The notes under the pieces were generated by a model, which saw only the letters and a program-made list of their open reading frames with translations, ran no database searches and had not been told where the DNA came from. Positions 1 through 9,324 of a DNA stretch of 38,168 nt are shown one piece after another. The stretch lies in NCBI RefSeq assembly GCF_002111595.1, contig NZ_LUTN01000025.1, positions 1 to 38,168 on the forward strand, written 5' to 3'. This DNA is from Lonsdalea britannica (GTDB lineage: Bacteria > Pseudomonadota > Gammaproteobacteria > Enterobacterales > Enterobacteriaceae). Position numbers and translations under genes: made by a program. Position 1 is the stretch's first letter. Each line of letters opens with the position of its first letter.

Positions 1-202
1 AAAAAAGCCGACAGACCGGCTCTGTACCTCCCCCCGTCTCACCGCCACGCGGCAGACCGTGAATCTGGATGGCCACACTCTGGTCTGCTGAGGCAGGATT
101 GATGGTCATGTCGGGTATCGTCACTGTCCCACCGCTTAACATGCCTGCCGTGATGACGTATTCTTGCTCAGCGGCTTGTTCCCCTGAAGCTGCCCCCTTT
201 GC
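1..202 (-). other. Possible partial ORF running off the left edge
   Basis: On the minus strand a frame is open from a TGA at 203-205 to the window edge. It reads as plausible protein, including TVTIPDMTINPASADQSVAI, which has the alternating hydrophobic pattern of a beta-sandwich surface domain. The first internal ATG is at 140-142 (minus). Upstream (205-300) there is coding-like G-rich sequence interrupted by stops, so this may be the tail of a degenerate or frameshifted gene whose 3' end lies outside the window. I do not recognise the family and cannot exclude a chance open frame. Confidence 0.25.
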
Positions 203-463
203 TCAACGTGACCGATGCCCCCCACAATCTGCCTCCCCGTGCTCATCCTGACCGACGTGAAACTCCCTTTGCCCCTCATTCAATGATGACCAGGCCGCGG
301 ACCTAAGTCAGGGTTAATATTGGTTACATTATCGCCATAATGTGGGGGTGGCGATCTGCTTATTCGTAAAAAGCATATGTTCATACTCTTTTGAGTGAAA
401 CATTTTCAACTGCACCTGTTCGCTATCGACATCAACAGGGAAAATCGCTATCTTCGGCTGTCT

Positions 464-487
464 GGAAGTCTAAACGTATAAACGTAT
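464..487 (+). promoter_or_regulatory. MetJ operator (three tandem met boxes) of metA
   Basis: Three adjacent 8-mers, ggaagtct, aaacgtat and aaacgtat, approximate the met-box consensus AGACGTCT and end 20 bases before the metA start. E. coli metA has nearly the same leader at the same place. MetJ with S-adenosylmethionine binds such tandem boxes cooperatively and represses methionine biosynthesis, so metA is probably a MetJ target here. Confidence 0.75.
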
Positions 488-506
488 GCAGTGAGGTTAT
501 AAGGTT

Positions 507-1436
507 ATGCCAATCCGAGTCCCCGATGAATTGCCCGCAGTGAACTTTTTGCGCAAAGAAAACGTGTTTGTGATGACATCATCTCGTGCGAAAACTCAGG
601 AAATTCGTCCGCTTAAGGTATTGGTACTTAACCTGATGCCCAAAAAAATCGAGACTGAGAATCAGTTTCTACGGTTGCTATCGAACTCCCCCCTGCAGAT
701 CGATATTCAGCTGTTGAGAATCGACAGTCGCGAGTCCAAAAATACGCCGACTGAGCATCTCAATAACTTTTACTGCAACTTCGAAGATATAGAAGATGAA
801 AACTTTGATGGGCTGATTGTAACCGGAGCCCCATTGGGATTAGTTGATTTCAGCGATGTGGTATATTGGCCGCAGATTTCACGGGTCGTGAGTTGGGCTA
901 AAGAGCATGTTACTTCAACCTTATTTGTGTGTTGGGCCGTACAAGCCGCATTAAACGTCCTTTATGGCATCCCGAAATTGACGCGTGACGCTAAACTCTC
1001 CGGCGTTTACGAGCATCATACTTTTCAGCCACATGCGCTAATGACGCGCGGTTTTGATGAAACATTCCTGGCTCCTCACTCACGCTATGCGGATTTCCCA
1101 CTGGATGTTATTCGCGAACATACTGACTTGGATATTCTGGCGGGGTCAGACGAAGTCGGCGCTTATCTGTTCGCGAGTAAGGATAAACGTCTGGCATTTG
1201 TTACCGGTCATCCGGAATATGATGCGCTGACGCTGGGTAGTGAGTATTTTCGCGATATTGAAGCCGGGTTGGATACCGTTGTCCCAGTGAATTACTTCCC
1301 GGATAACAACCCCGAAAAAGCGCCTAAAGCAAGCTGGCGCAGTCATGGCCATCTCTTATTTTCCAACTGGCTGAACTATTATGTCTACCAGATCACGCCG
1401 TTCGATTTACGTAATATGAATCCTACTTTGGATTGA
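507..1436 (+). CDS. metA: Homoserine O-succinyltransferase MetA
   Basis: MetA makes O-succinylhomoserine from homoserine and succinyl-CoA, the first committed step of methionine synthesis, in the cytoplasm. The 309-aa protein has the family's usual length. The N-terminus [15 protein letters not shown] is typical. The catalytic Cys142 sits in FVCWAVQAA, and His235 and Glu237 in TGHPEYD complete the triad. An aagg ribosome site lies just before the ATG. The gene stands alone, with MetJ boxes upstream and a hairpin terminator immediately downstream. Homoserine O-acetyltransferases share this fold, but the overall match to enterobacterial MetA makes the succinyl enzyme much more likely. Confidence 0.97.
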   Translation: MPIRVPDELPAVNFLRKENVFVMTSSRAKTQEIRPLKVLVLNLMPKKIETENQFLRLLSNSPLQIDIQLLRIDSRESKNTPTEHLNNFYCNFEDIEDENFDGLIVTGAPLGLVDFSDVVYWPQISRVVSWAKEHVTSTLFVCWAVQAALNVLYGIPKLTRDAKLSGVYEHHTFQPHALMTRGFDETFLAPHSRYADFPLDVIREHTDLDILAGSDEVGAYLFASKDKRLAFVTGHPEYDALTLGSEYFRDIEAGLDTVVPVNYFPDNNPEKAPKASWRSHGHLLFSNWLNYYVYQITPFDLRNMNPTLD

Positions 1437-1448
1437 TATTCTTTATTT

Positions 1449-1470
1449 AGGCACCTGCGGGTGCCTTTAT
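1449..1470 (+). terminator. Rho-independent terminator of metA
   Basis: The stem aggcacc / gggtgcct with loop tgc is followed by ttta, 12 bases after the metA stop codon. The T tract is short but the position is right. Confidence 0.7.
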
Positions 1471-1749
1471 GTTGCGTTTATTTTTTTCGCTCAATACCCC
1501 TCCTTTTTATAGTGCTTTACTCCAGTGTTTATCCCCCATATTGGGTCTTAAATAATGTCTGATGACATGAATGTTGAGGTAAATAGATCTGGATAAATAA
1601 GCAATGACGCGGCCTTAGTTGCCAGTCTAACCGTTTTATAAGCCGGGAAAGGTAATAACTGGTGTACCGCAGACTGATAATACGGCTATGTGGTTTTGGT
1701 CAGTCGATAGGTTCGATGAGGAATAATGCGGTCAACACTAATTCCGCTG

Positions 1750-1778
1750 AAATAAAAACAGGGGCACAAGGCCCCTGT
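1750..1778 (-). terminator. Rho-independent terminator of the DASS transporter gene
   Basis: Read on the minus strand, acaggggcc-ttgt-gcccctgt forms a strong hairpin followed by tttttattt, about 20 bases past the transporter stop. It faces the metA terminator across a region (1471-1749) in which I see no gene. Confidence 0.85.
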
Positions 1779-1799
1779 AACATAAAACATCGCCTGTCA

Positions 1800-3254
1800 T
1801 TAATACAACCCGATGACCTTCCACCATAACAAGCCGGCAGACATAAAGATCGCCTGGTTAATCAGACTAATAATGAACCCTGTTCGCCACCAGACACCGG
1901 TGGGTACATATCCTGCGCCGAACAGAATGGGGCCGCGGGCATGTGTGTACTGGGTAAGAGAACAATACAGGCTGCTGGTAAACGCCAGCATCAGCGCCAT
2001 GGGGACTGCGGGGATATTCAGGTTAATACCCACACCCAGGAATACGGCATAAAGGGCTGCGATTTGCGCATTACCGCTGGCGAAGAAGTAGTGGGTATAG
2101 AAGTAGGCGGCATTGAGTAGCAGGAGGACTAATACCCAGCTAGTTCCCAGCATCATATGGCCAATGCTGTTACCGATAAGATCGCCAAACCAGGCCGTGA
2201 AGCCCAGATTCTTGAGCTGGTTCGCCATCATTAACAGCGCCGCGAACCAAATCAACGTATCCCAGGCACCTTTCTCGCTTTTAATATCATCCCAGCTCAA
2301 TACGCCAGTCAGCAGCAAGAAAGAAAGTCCGACAAAGGAGGCGGTTGTCGCATCCACGCCCAGTTTGTCGCCGAAAATCCACAGTACCAGCAGAATCAAC
2401 ACGGTGGCGGCCATCAGCCACTCCCCGCGGCTCATGCTTCCCATCTTTTTCAATTCAGCGACGGCAAGCTTAGGAGCATCGGGCGTATGACGAATTTCTG
2501 GTTTCACCAGCCAGTATACGCACAGCGGGATCACCAGCAGAGAGATGAGGCAGGGCACTACCGCGGCGACGAACCAACTGCCCCACGTGATAGTGACGCC
2601 AGCGTTGGCTGCCAGTTTTATCGCTAACAAGTTACCGGTGTAAGCCGTCATAAACATTGCAGCGGTGATGTCGTTGACGTTACCGATACAGGTGACCAGA
2701 AACGTACCGATCTTACTGCGGGAAGCATCATCCGGTTTGGAGTCGAAGCTGCGTGCCAGCGAGTCGGCGATGGGATAGATAACGCCGCCGCAGCGCGCCG
2801 TGTTGCTCGGCATGGCCGGGGACAACACCAGGTCGGCAAAAGCCAGTCCATACGCCAGGCCCAGCGTGCGTTTGCCAAGTAGACGGATCATCTGGAGTGC
2901 AATACGCCGCCCCAATCCGGTTTTAATGAATCCCCGGGCAATCATGAAGGCAACGACGATCAGCCAAATCAACGAACTGTTGAGATCGCTCAGCGCCGTC
3001 TGAATGGATGCGCTAGGCGTCTTGTCGCCTGCCGCATAGGTCAGGGCGAACAGCGTAATGCTGATGATGCCAATCGCCCCAATCGGCAATACGTTTGCCA
3101 CGATACAGATAATCGTTGCGACGAAAATAACGGCTGAATGCCAGGCTGCGGGAGTCAGGCCGGTGGGCGGAGTGAGTTGCCAGAAGAAAGTTGCAATAAT
3201 GACGATGACTACTAAAGGAAGCCAATTCAGGCCATAAGACGTTTTGGTCTTCAT
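1800..3254 (-). CDS. DASS-family (CitT/2-oxoglutarate-malate type) anion transporter
   Basis: A 484-aa inner-membrane protein with about a dozen hydrophobic segments. It carries the divalent anion:sodium symporter (DASS) substrate motif PSNTARCGG near residue 152. The second signature takes the form SLTQYTHARGPILFG near the C-terminus, as in the CitT/TtdT/DiT1 branch, which exchanges citrate, tartrate, 2-oxoglutarate, malate or succinate. The exact substrate cannot be read from sequence. An aagga site precedes the ATG at good spacing. The gene is monocistronic, convergent with metA, and has its own terminator. The fumarate reductase operon about 7 kb away makes C4-dicarboxylate exchange plausible, but that link is inference. 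Confidence 0.85.
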   Translation of the reverse strand: MKTKTSYGLNWLPLVVIVIIATFFWQLTPPTGLTPAAWHSAVIFVATIICIVANVLPIGAIGIISITLFALTYAAGDKTPSASIQTALSDLNSSLIWLIVVAFMIARGFIKTGLGRRIALQMIRLLGKRTLGLAYGLAFADLVLSPAMPSNTARCGGVIYPIADSLARSFDSKPDDASRSKIGTFLVTCIGNVNDITAAMFMTAYTGNLLAIKLAANAGVTITWGSWFVAAVVPCLISLLVIPLCVYWLVKPEIRHTPDAPKLAVAELKKMGSMSRGEWLMAATVLILLVLWIFGDKLGVDATTASFVGLSFLLLTGVLSWDDIKSEKGAWDTLIWFAALLMMANQLKNLGFTAWFGDLIGNSIGHMMLGTSWVLVLLLLNAAYFYTHYFFASGNAQIAALYAVFLGVGINLNIPAVPMALMLAFTSSLYCSLTQYTHARGPILFGAGYVPTGVWWRTGFIISLINQAIFMSAGLLWWKVIGLY

Positions 3255-3430
3255 CCGTTTTCCTTACAAAGGTCTGAAGATATTGCGTGTGTGTCGCCCT
3301 AATATCGGTTAGGGAGTGAACTAAGAATAACGCTAATGAATAACTGAGAAAGTGAAAATATGCGTCTTATTGACGTAAGGCGTTTTGAAAGTATTTATTT
3401 TAGAGGCTTCATTGACGAAACGACAATGAA

Positions 3431-3469
3431 GAAAAATAGACGATGGCCGGAATGGAATAACCGGCCATC
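3431..3469 (-). terminator. Rho-independent terminator of lysC
   Basis: On the minus strand gatggccggt...ccggccatc forms a 9-bp stem with an A/T-rich loop, followed by gtctattttt, directly after the lysC stop. The 3255-3430 interval holds the transporter's 5' region and no gene that I can see. Confidence 0.8.
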
Positions 3470-3485
3470 ATGTTCGAGGAAGGGA

Positions 3486-4850
3486 TTATTCGAATAGATT
3501 GTGGTGCAGAGTTTGTACGACCTGTTCGGCCGCGCTGGACGGCACCAGGAAACACAGATTATGACTACTGGCGCCATAACAGATCAGGCGAATATTAAAG
3601 GGTTCCAGTACGCCGAAGACCTCTTTGCCCACGCCGCATGCCTGAGAGAGTTTATTGCCGATCAGCGCGACCAGCGACATATTCTCTTCCACTTCAACCC
3701 GACACAACGAAGACAGCTCCGTCAGCATCGCGCTGGATAGCAAGCCGTCGCCGGTAGACGTCGATCCTGTCGTATCGAGCGTAAGCGCTACGTTCACTTC
3801 GGACGTGGTAATCAGGTCCACGGAAATATTGTGACGCGCCAATATGCTGAAAACCTCTGCCAAAAAGCCACGCGCATGCAGCATGTTCAGGCTGTGCAGC
3901 GTCAGCAGGGTTTGCTTGCGGCGTAGCGCCAGTGCGCGAAACAGCGGGGGATGCTCCGTTTTATTGCAGACCAGCGTTCCCCCTGCGGCCGGGTCTTTGC
4001 TGGAGCCGACGAAGACCGGGATGTCGCTGCGTACGGCGGGTAACAGCGTCGCGGGATGCAGGACTTTGGCGCCAAAGGTCGCCATTTCCGCGGCTTCCTC
4101 AAACGTGATCTGATCGATGCGTTTAGCGGCGGGCACCACGCGCGGGTCGGTGGTGTAAATGCCGGGAACGTCGGTCCAGATATCAATTCGGCTGACGTTC
4201 AGGGCTTCGCCCAGCAGTGCGGCCGTATAGTCGCTGCCGCCGCGTCCTAGTGTGGTGGTCCGTCCTTTAGACTCGCTGCCGATGAAGCCTTGCGTAATGA
4301 CGAGGCTATCGGACAGACGAGGCAACAACTGCTCTCGGGTCAACACTCCCAGCGCTTCGCAGTCAGGCTCGGCACGGCCGAAACGATCGTTGGTGCGCAT
4401 AATCTTGCGCACGTCGAACCACTCCGCCACGACGCTGCGTTCCCGTAAAATCTCAACGAACAGCAGCGTGGACATCAGCTCGCCGTGGCTAACCAGCTCG
4501 TCGGTCAGTGCCGTAGAAGTGGCTAACGCCGCCGCTTCTGAGAGTCGGGCAATGTTGTCCAGCATCCGGTTAATCTCTTCACGGATGACTTCCGGCTGAG
4601 TCAGTCGGTCGACGATGGCATATTGGATCTGGCGGATTTTATTCAGGTGTAATTCGCGTTCTTCTAGTGGTACGCCTTCTGCCAGCGCGACCAGTAGGTT
4701 GGTTACGCCAGCTGAAGCCGACAGCACCACGATGCGTACCTGCGGATTGGAAAGTACCACGTCGGCGCTATGATTCATCGCGTCGAAATTGGCGACGCTG
4801 GTGCCGCCGAATTTAGCGATAATCAACGCGTTTTGTTGTTGAGCGGACAT
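3486..4850 (-). CDS. lysC: Lysine-sensitive aspartokinase III
   Basis: Phosphorylates aspartate at the entry to lysine, threonine, methionine and diaminopimelate synthesis. The 454-aa protein starts with the aspartokinase motif KFGGTSV (residues 13-19). It has the second kinase signature TTLGRGGSDYTAALLG near residue 205 and a C-terminal pair of ACT domains (from about residue 315), where lysine binds in this monofunctional class. Length agrees with E. coli LysC (449). There is no homoserine dehydrogenase domain, which rules out ThrA and MetL. Expression is controlled by the upstream lysine riboswitch and promoter, so lysine acts at both RNA and protein level. Confidence 0.97.
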   Translation of the reverse strand: MSAQQQNALIIAKFGGTSVANFDAMNHSADVVLSNPQVRIVVLSASAGVTNLLVALAEGVPLEERELHLNKIRQIQYAIVDRLTQPEVIREEINRMLDNIARLSEAAALATSTALTDELVSHGELMSTLLFVEILRERSVVAEWFDVRKIMRTNDRFGRAEPDCEALGVLTREQLLPRLSDSLVITQGFIGSESKGRTTTLGRGGSDYTAALLGEALNVSRIDIWTDVPGIYTTDPRVVPAAKRIDQITFEEAAEMATFGAKVLHPATLLPAVRSDIPVFVGSSKDPAAGGTLVCNKTEHPPLFRALALRRKQTLLTLHSLNMLHARGFLAEVFSILARHNISVDLITTSEVNVALTLDTTGSTSTGDGLLSSAMLTELSSLCRVEVEENMSLVALIGNKLSQACGVGKEVFGVLEPFNIRLICYGASSHNLCFLVPSSAAEQVVQTLHHNLFE

Positions 4851-4969
4851 TTATGAAACCTCGTGTCAGGAGACGGCATCGCTAAGGTGTGGAGCCGTCC
4901 ATCGTTAAACCTGTGCACAAGGGAAGAGCGATAAACAGGGAGCAGACGTAGAAAAAAGCTACGATACAC

Positions 4970-5159
4970 CCAGAAGCGCTCCACCTTGCTGAACATCCTG
5001 CCGCGCAGGATGAGCCGGTGACAACCCAGGGGATTCAGCCCCTGTGGTCGATGAAATCAATGCCGACGTTGATCTCATCTCGGCGACGCTCCCCCTCGGG
5101 TATCTTCTTCGGAAAACGGCTCCTCCGATACCTTACCTGGGCGACGCACCTCTTCTGGC
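4970..5159 (-). ncRNA. Lysine riboswitch (L box) of lysC
   Basis: Read on the minus strand, the leader has the L-box landmarks in order: P1 left arm ccagaag, then aggtgcgtcgccc, ggaggagccg, cgagggggagcgtcgccgag, caggggctgaatcccctggg, ttgtcaccgg and P1 right arm cttctgg. The closing arms at 5152-5158 and 4970-4976 are complementary. Line-by-line resemblance to the E. coli lysC leader is high. A second hairpin, cgtag-ctttttt-ctacg (4949-4965), and the roughly 100 bases before lysC form the expression platform. Lysine binding is expected to lower lysC expression. Confidence 0.95.
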
Positions 5160-5193
5160 TTACGAACCTCGTGGGCGCGTAAGTAGGCCATTA

Positions 5194-5222
5194 CAAATAA
5201 CGGGTTACGCGGTGGCTGTCAA
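5194..5222 (-). promoter_or_regulatory. Sigma-70 promoter of lysC
   Basis: On the minus strand a perfect -35 TTGACA (complement of 5217-5222) is followed after 17 bases by TATTTG (complement of 5194-5199). Transcription would start near 5187, about 30 bases before the riboswitch, which is where the leader should begin. Confidence 0.75.
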
Positions 5223-5336
5223 TGGCTCGCGGGCTTCCGCGCCGGGCATTTCGCAAGAAAAGGGATCTCAAGCGGAGCGTTAAGGGATACAATCTCTTGA
5301 TTACTGACCATTCATTCTTAGACAAAGAGTACCGTT

Positions 5337-6989
5337 ATGAAAAATATCAATCCAACGCAGACGGCCGCCTGGCAAGCTCTGCAGCAGCATTTTGCCGTGA
5401 TGAAGGACGTTCAAATCAGCGATCTGTTTGCCCAGGATGATGCCCGCTTCAAGCGGTTTTCCGCGACCTTTGACGACCTGATGCTGGTGGACTACTCAAA
5501 AAACCGTATCACGGATGAGACGCTGGAAAAATTGCAGGCCCTGGCGCGCGAGACCGATTTGGCTGGCGCTATTTCGTCCATGTTCTCCGGTGAAAAGATT
5601 AACCGTACTGAAGATCGCGCGGTCCTGCACGTTGCCCTGCGTAACCGCAGCAATACCCCGATTGTGGTCGATGGCAAAGACGTGATGCCGGAAGTGAATG
5701 CCGTCCTGCAGAAAATGAAGCAGTTCAGCGAACGTGTGATCGGCGGTGACTGGAAAGGATATACCGGCAAAACCATTACCGACGTGGTGAACATTGGTAT
5801 CGGTGGTTCGGACCTGGGTCCGTTCATGGTGACGGAAGCGCTCAAGCCTTACAAAAATCACCTCAACATGCACTTCGTCTCCAACGTTGACGGCACGCAC
5901 ATCGCAGAGACGCTGAAAACGCTGAACCCGGAAACCACGCTGTTCCTCGTCGCGTCTAAAACGTTCACTACCCAGGAAACGATGACCAACGCTCACAGCG
6001 CGCGTGACTGGTTCCTGAAAGCCGCGGGCGATGAGAAATTTGTTGCTAAGCACTTTGCCGCGCTGTCCACCAATGGCAAGGCCGTGGGCGAGTTTGGGAT
6101 TGATACCGACAACATGTTTGAATTCTGGGACTGGGTTGGCGGTCGTTATTCTCTGTGGTCCGCCATCGGTATGTCTATCGTGCTGTCCATCGGCTACGAC
6201 AACTTCGAACAGCTGTTGAGCGGCGCTCACGCGATGGACAAGCATTTCGCGTCCACGCCTATCGAGAAGAACCTGCCGGTACTGCTGGCGCTAATCGGCA
6301 TCTGGTACAACAACTTCTTCGGCGCGGAAACAGAAGCGATTCTGCCGTACGACCAGTATATGCACCGTTTCGCCGCCTACTTCCAGCAGGGCAACATGGA
6401 GTCCAATGGCAAGTACGTAGACCGCAACGGCACGCCGGTGGATTACCAGACCGGCCCGATCATCTGGGGCGAACCAGGTACTAACGGACAGCACGCGTTT
6501 TATCAGCTGATTCATCAGGGAACCAAACTGGTGCCTTGCGATTTCATCGCGCCTGCCGTCAGCCATAATCCGCTGAGCGACCACCACAGCAAATTGCTGT
6601 CCAACTTTTTCGCACAGACTGAAGCGCTGGCCTTCGGGAAATCCCGTGAAACGGTTGACGCCGAATTCGCCGCTGCGGGTAACAAACCGCAGGACGTGGA
6701 ACACGTCGCACCGTTTAAAGTATTTGAAGGCAACCGCCCGACTAACTCTATCCTGTTGCGTGAAATCACGCCATATAGCCTGGGTGCGTTGATTGCGCTG
6801 TACGAACACAAGATCTTCACGCAGGGCGCGATTCTGAATATCTTCACGTTCGACCAATGGGGCGTTGAATTGGGTAAACAACTGGCTAACCGCATTCTGC
6901 CGGAACTGCTGGATGATTCTGCGGTGAGCAGTCACGACAGCTCCACCAACGGCCTGATCAACAACTTCAAAAAATGGCGTCAGGCATAA
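5337..6989 (+). CDS. pgi: Glucose-6-phosphate isomerase
   Basis: Interconverts glucose-6-phosphate and fructose-6-phosphate in glycolysis and gluconeogenesis, in the cytoplasm. The 550-aa protein matches the 549-aa E. coli enzyme. It shows the sugar-phosphate-binding segment [13 protein letters not shown] (about residues 153-165), the catalytic region [18 protein letters not shown] (His near 386) and the C-terminal signature [12 protein letters not shown] containing the catalytic lysine. It is divergent from lysC and separated from it by the riboswitch leader. A TACAAT hexamer at 5288-5293 may be its -10 element, though no convincing -35 is visible. Nothing is missing. Confidence 0.97.
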   Translation: MKNINPTQTAAWQALQQHFAVMKDVQISDLFAQDDARFKRFSATFDDLMLVDYSKNRITDETLEKLQALARETDLAGAISSMFSGEKINRTEDRAVLHVALRNRSNTPIVVDGKDVMPEVNAVLQKMKQFSERVIGGDWKGYTGKTITDVVNIGIGGSDLGPFMVTEALKPYKNHLNMHFVSNVDGTHIAETLKTLNPETTLFLVASKTFTTQETMTNAHSARDWFLKAAGDEKFVAKHFAALSTNGKAVGEFGIDTDNMFEFWDWVGGRYSLWSAIGMSIVLSIGYDNFEQLLSGAHAMDKHFASTPIEKNLPVLLALIGIWYNNFFGAETEAILPYDQYMHRFAAYFQQGNMESNGKYVDRNGTPVDYQTGPIIWGEPGTNGQHAFYQLIHQGTKLVPCDFIAPAVSHNPLSDHHSKLLSNFFAQTEALAFGKSRETVDAEFAAAGNKPQDVEHVAPFKVFEGNRPTNSILLREITPYSLGALIALYEHKIFTQGAILNIFTFDQWGVELGKQLANRILPELLDDSAVSSHDSSTNGLINNFKKWRQA

Positions 6990-7192
6990 TCAGCCCGATG
7001 TGAGCCATGCTGTTCGCGCGGTCTATTGTATGGGCGGCGCGAGCAGAAAACGCCAGACGGGTTCATCGGGTCTTTCTGACGTTCCTACCGCTCGTGGGGG
7101 AGAAGGCCGACATGCCGTTTATCGTCACATCGTGGTATTTGCTACCGACACAATGACCGTCAGACCGCGATCTTAATTATCTCGGAGGGAAC

Positions 7193-7537
7193 ATGCGGAC
7201 TCGTATTCTTATGGCAACAGCCGGCGTTTTGCTGGTGGCCGGATGTAGCTCGACGCATTCGCTTAGCCCAGCAGGGCAAGCAGTGCGTTTTACGGATAGC
7301 TTGCCTGGCGCGGAATGTCAGCGACTTGGCGCGGTGACCGGCACTCAATCCAATTGGTTATCCGGTAACAGTGATGCGGGCAGTTCGATGCGGGGCGCGG
7401 CTAACGATCTCCGTAATAAGGCTGCTGAGATGGGGGGAAATGTGATCTTTGGCGTGACATCGCCGAGTGAGACGTTCCTGTCCAGTTTCGCTCCGTTGGA
7501 TAGCAAGATGCAGGGTGACGTGTATAAATGTCGTTAA
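7193..7537 (+). CDS. yjeI: DUF4156 lipoprotein, YjeI-like
   Basis: A small lipoprotein of unknown function. The signal peptide ends in the lipobox LLVAGC, giving a lipidated Cys at about residue 18, so the mature protein of under 100 residues should be membrane anchored. Shared landmarks with E. coli YjeI include PGAECQ, TGTQSNWLSG, SMRGAANDLRNKAAEMGGNVI and a C-terminal VYKCR; two of its Cys residues could form a disulphide. A good ribosome site (ggaggg) precedes the ATG. It is convergent with epmB and shares a hairpin terminator with it, the same neighbourhood as in E. coli. Confidence 0.85.
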   Translation: MRTRILMATAGVLLVAGCSSTHSLSPAGQAVRFTDSLPGAECQRLGAVTGTQSNWLSGNSDAGSSMRGAANDLRNKAAEMGGNVIFGVTSPSETFLSSFAPLDSKMQGDVYKCR

Positions 7538-7558
7538 CGCCCGCGATGTAACAAAAGG

Positions 7559-7590
7559 GGCCGACGAGCGTTTTCGTCGGCCTTTGTTTT
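7559..7590. terminator. Bidirectional terminator between yjeI and epmB
   Basis: ggccgacga-gcgttt-tcgtcggcc is a 9-bp stem followed by tttgtttt on the plus strand. On the minus strand it is followed by ccttttgtt. It lies between the two convergent stop codons. Confidence 0.85.
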
Positions 7591-7604
7591 ATCCTGCGAC
7601 GGTT

Positions 7605-8650
7605 TTATCCGGCGACATCGTCCTGACTTTGCCGCATGCCGAGATCCAGCGGCGTCTTACTGGCTTCGCCACCGATTTCCCGCGCCAGCCGGGGCACTAA
7701 ATAGCCTGACACCATCGTCATCAACGTTCTGATGATGTCTCTCGCCTCATCATCCGGCACCAGAAAATGCGCGGCGCCCTGCACTTTGTCCAGCACATGC
7801 AGGTAATACGGCAGGATCCCCGCGTCGAACAGCGCGTTGCTGAGCGCCGCGAGCGTTGTGGCGCTATCGTTGACGCCGCGTAGCAGTACGCTCTGGTTCA
7901 GCAGCGTGACGCCCACCCGGCGTAATTTCGCCATATTTTGTGCTACGTCAGTGTCGATTTCATTGGCGTGATTAATATGCGTGACGAGCACCACACGTAG
8001 TCTGGATTGCTTCAGGCGTTGGCACAGCGCGTCCGTGATCCTTGCCGGGATCACAACCGGTAGTCGGCTATGGATGCGCAGGCGTTGAAGATGGGGAATG
8101 CTTTCCAGTTCGGCGATCAGCCAATCCAGCTCGTGATCTTTCGCCATCAGCGGATCGCCGCCGGAAAAAATGATCTCATCCAGTTCAGGATGTTGACGAA
8201 TATAGTCCATCGCCTGGCGCCAGTTGGATTTATTCCCCTGATTATCCTGATAGGGGAAGTGGCGACGGAAGCAGTAACGGCAGTTGACGGCGCAACCGCC
8301 TTTGACCAGCAGCAGCGCACGATTACGGTATTTGTGCAGGAGGCCGGGAACGACGCTGTCTTGCTCTTCCAACGGATCGTAACTGAATCCGGCGTCTCAA
8401 TAAATTCCTGCGGCGCGGTGATCACCTGCAATAGCAGCGGATCGAGAGGATCGCCCGGCTGCATCCGCGCGGCGAAAGATCGCGGCACGCGCAGGGGGAA
8501 AAGCCTACGGGCATCACGCCCTTCTGTTAGCTGAGGGTGCTCTTTAAGCGCGATAAACTGGAGTAATTCGTCTGGATCGGTAATAACGTCGGCGAGTTGC
8601 TGTAACCAATCTTCTCCAGACAGCGTATTTCGGGTTATAATGTGTGCCAT
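7605..8650 (-). pseudogene. epmB: EF-P beta-lysylation protein EpmB (lysine 2,3-aminomutase-like), frameshifted
   Basis: EpmB is a radical-SAM, PLP-dependent aminomutase that converts (S)-alpha-lysine to (R)-beta-lysine for attachment to EF-P. The N-terminal part (MAHIITRNTLSGEDW to IETPDS) is read in one frame from 8650. The rest, from DPLEEQDSVVPGLLHKY on, is in another. That second part includes the iron-sulphur motif CAVNCRYCFRR, the GGDPL segment and the PLP-lysine region near HVLDKVQGAAHF. Adding one G to the ccgg near 8389-8392 would read TPGFSYDPLEEQ, close to the E. coli APGFSTDPLEEQ, and restore a full-length protein. This is either a one-base sequence error or a true inactivation. 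It is convergent with yjeI; its start lies only 35 bases from that of efp. Confidence 0.9.
8613..8641 (+). promoter_or_regulatory. Probable efp promoter inside the epmB 5' end
   Basis: A perfect TATAAT at 8636-8641 lies 44 bases before the efp ATG, with only a weak -35 (around 8613-8618). The two start codons are so close that the efp promoter has to overlap the beginning of epmB on the other strand. Confidence 0.5.
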
Positions 8651-8685
8651 TTTTTGGCTAAGTTACCAGTAATAAGAGGACCAAC

Positions 8686-9252
8686 ATGGCGTCTTATAGT
8701 ACCAATGAATTCCGTTCCGGTCTTAAAATCATGCAGGACGGTGAGCCGTGTGCGATCATTGAAAACGAATTTGTTAAGCCGGGCAAAGGCCAGGCATTTA
8801 ACCGTGTCAGAATCCGTAAGTTGATTTCCGGCAAAGTGCTGGAAAAAACCTTCAAATCCGGTGATTCCGTTGAAGCAGCGGACGTCATGGATATGAACCT
8901 GACTTATCTGTACAACGACGGCGAGTTCTGGCATTTCATGAACAATGAAACGTTTGAACAGCTGGCTGCCGATGTGAAAGCCGTTGGCGACAACGCCAAA
9001 TGGCTGGTTGAACAGGCAGAATGCGTACTGACGTTGTGGGACGGTGCTCCGATCGCCGTGACGCCGCCGAACTTCGTTGAGCTGGAAATTACCGATACCG
9101 ATCCGGGCCTGAAAGGCGATACGGCTGGAACGGGTGGTAAACCTGCAACGCTGACGACGGGCGCCGTGGTTAAGGTTCCGCTGTTCGTACAGATTGGCGA
9201 AGTGATTAAAGTGGATACTCGCTCTGGCGAATACGTGTCCCGCGTAAAATAA
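8686..9252 (+). CDS. efp: Translation elongation factor P
   Basis: EF-P binds ribosomes stalled at polyproline stretches and promotes peptide-bond formation. The 188-aa length equals E. coli EF-P. Lys34 in KPGKGQA is the residue beta-lysylated by EpmA using the product of EpmB, and both modification genes lie in this window. The three-domain organisation is complete, ending in a typical GEYVSRVK. An agagga site precedes the ATG. If the epmB frameshift is real, this factor would lack its normal beta-lysyl modification. Confidence 0.97.
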   Translation: MASYSTNEFRSGLKIMQDGEPCAIIENEFVKPGKGQAFNRVRIRKLISGKVLEKTFKSGDSVEAADVMDMNLTYLYNDGEFWHFMNNETFEQLAADVKAVGDNAKWLVEQAECVLTLWDGAPIAVTPPNFVELEITDTDPGLKGDTAGTGGKPATLTTGAVVKVPLFVQIGEVIKVDTRSGEYVSRVK

Positions 9253-9263
9253 TCTCTCCGCAT

Positions 9264-9291
9264 AATACCGCTGCATTCTCGCAGCGGTATT
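9264..9291 (+). terminator. Hairpin terminator after efp
   Basis: aataccgctgc-attctc-gcagcggtatt is an 11-bp perfect stem 12 bases past the efp stop. It lacks a strong T tract, so termination may be partial or may serve both convergent genes (efp and blc). Confidence 0.6.
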
Positions 9292-9324
9292 ACCCACACC
9301 GTTTCTCATGCAACGCGTGCCCCG

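Noticed and set aside
5496-6935. Long minus-strand open frames opposite pgi
   Set aside because: They mirror the highly biased codons of pgi, have no ribosome sites and resemble no protein family.
8635-9309. Minus-strand open frame opposite efp
   Set aside because: It covers the whole of efp in antisense; EF-P is certain and the antisense product looks like a codon-bias shadow.
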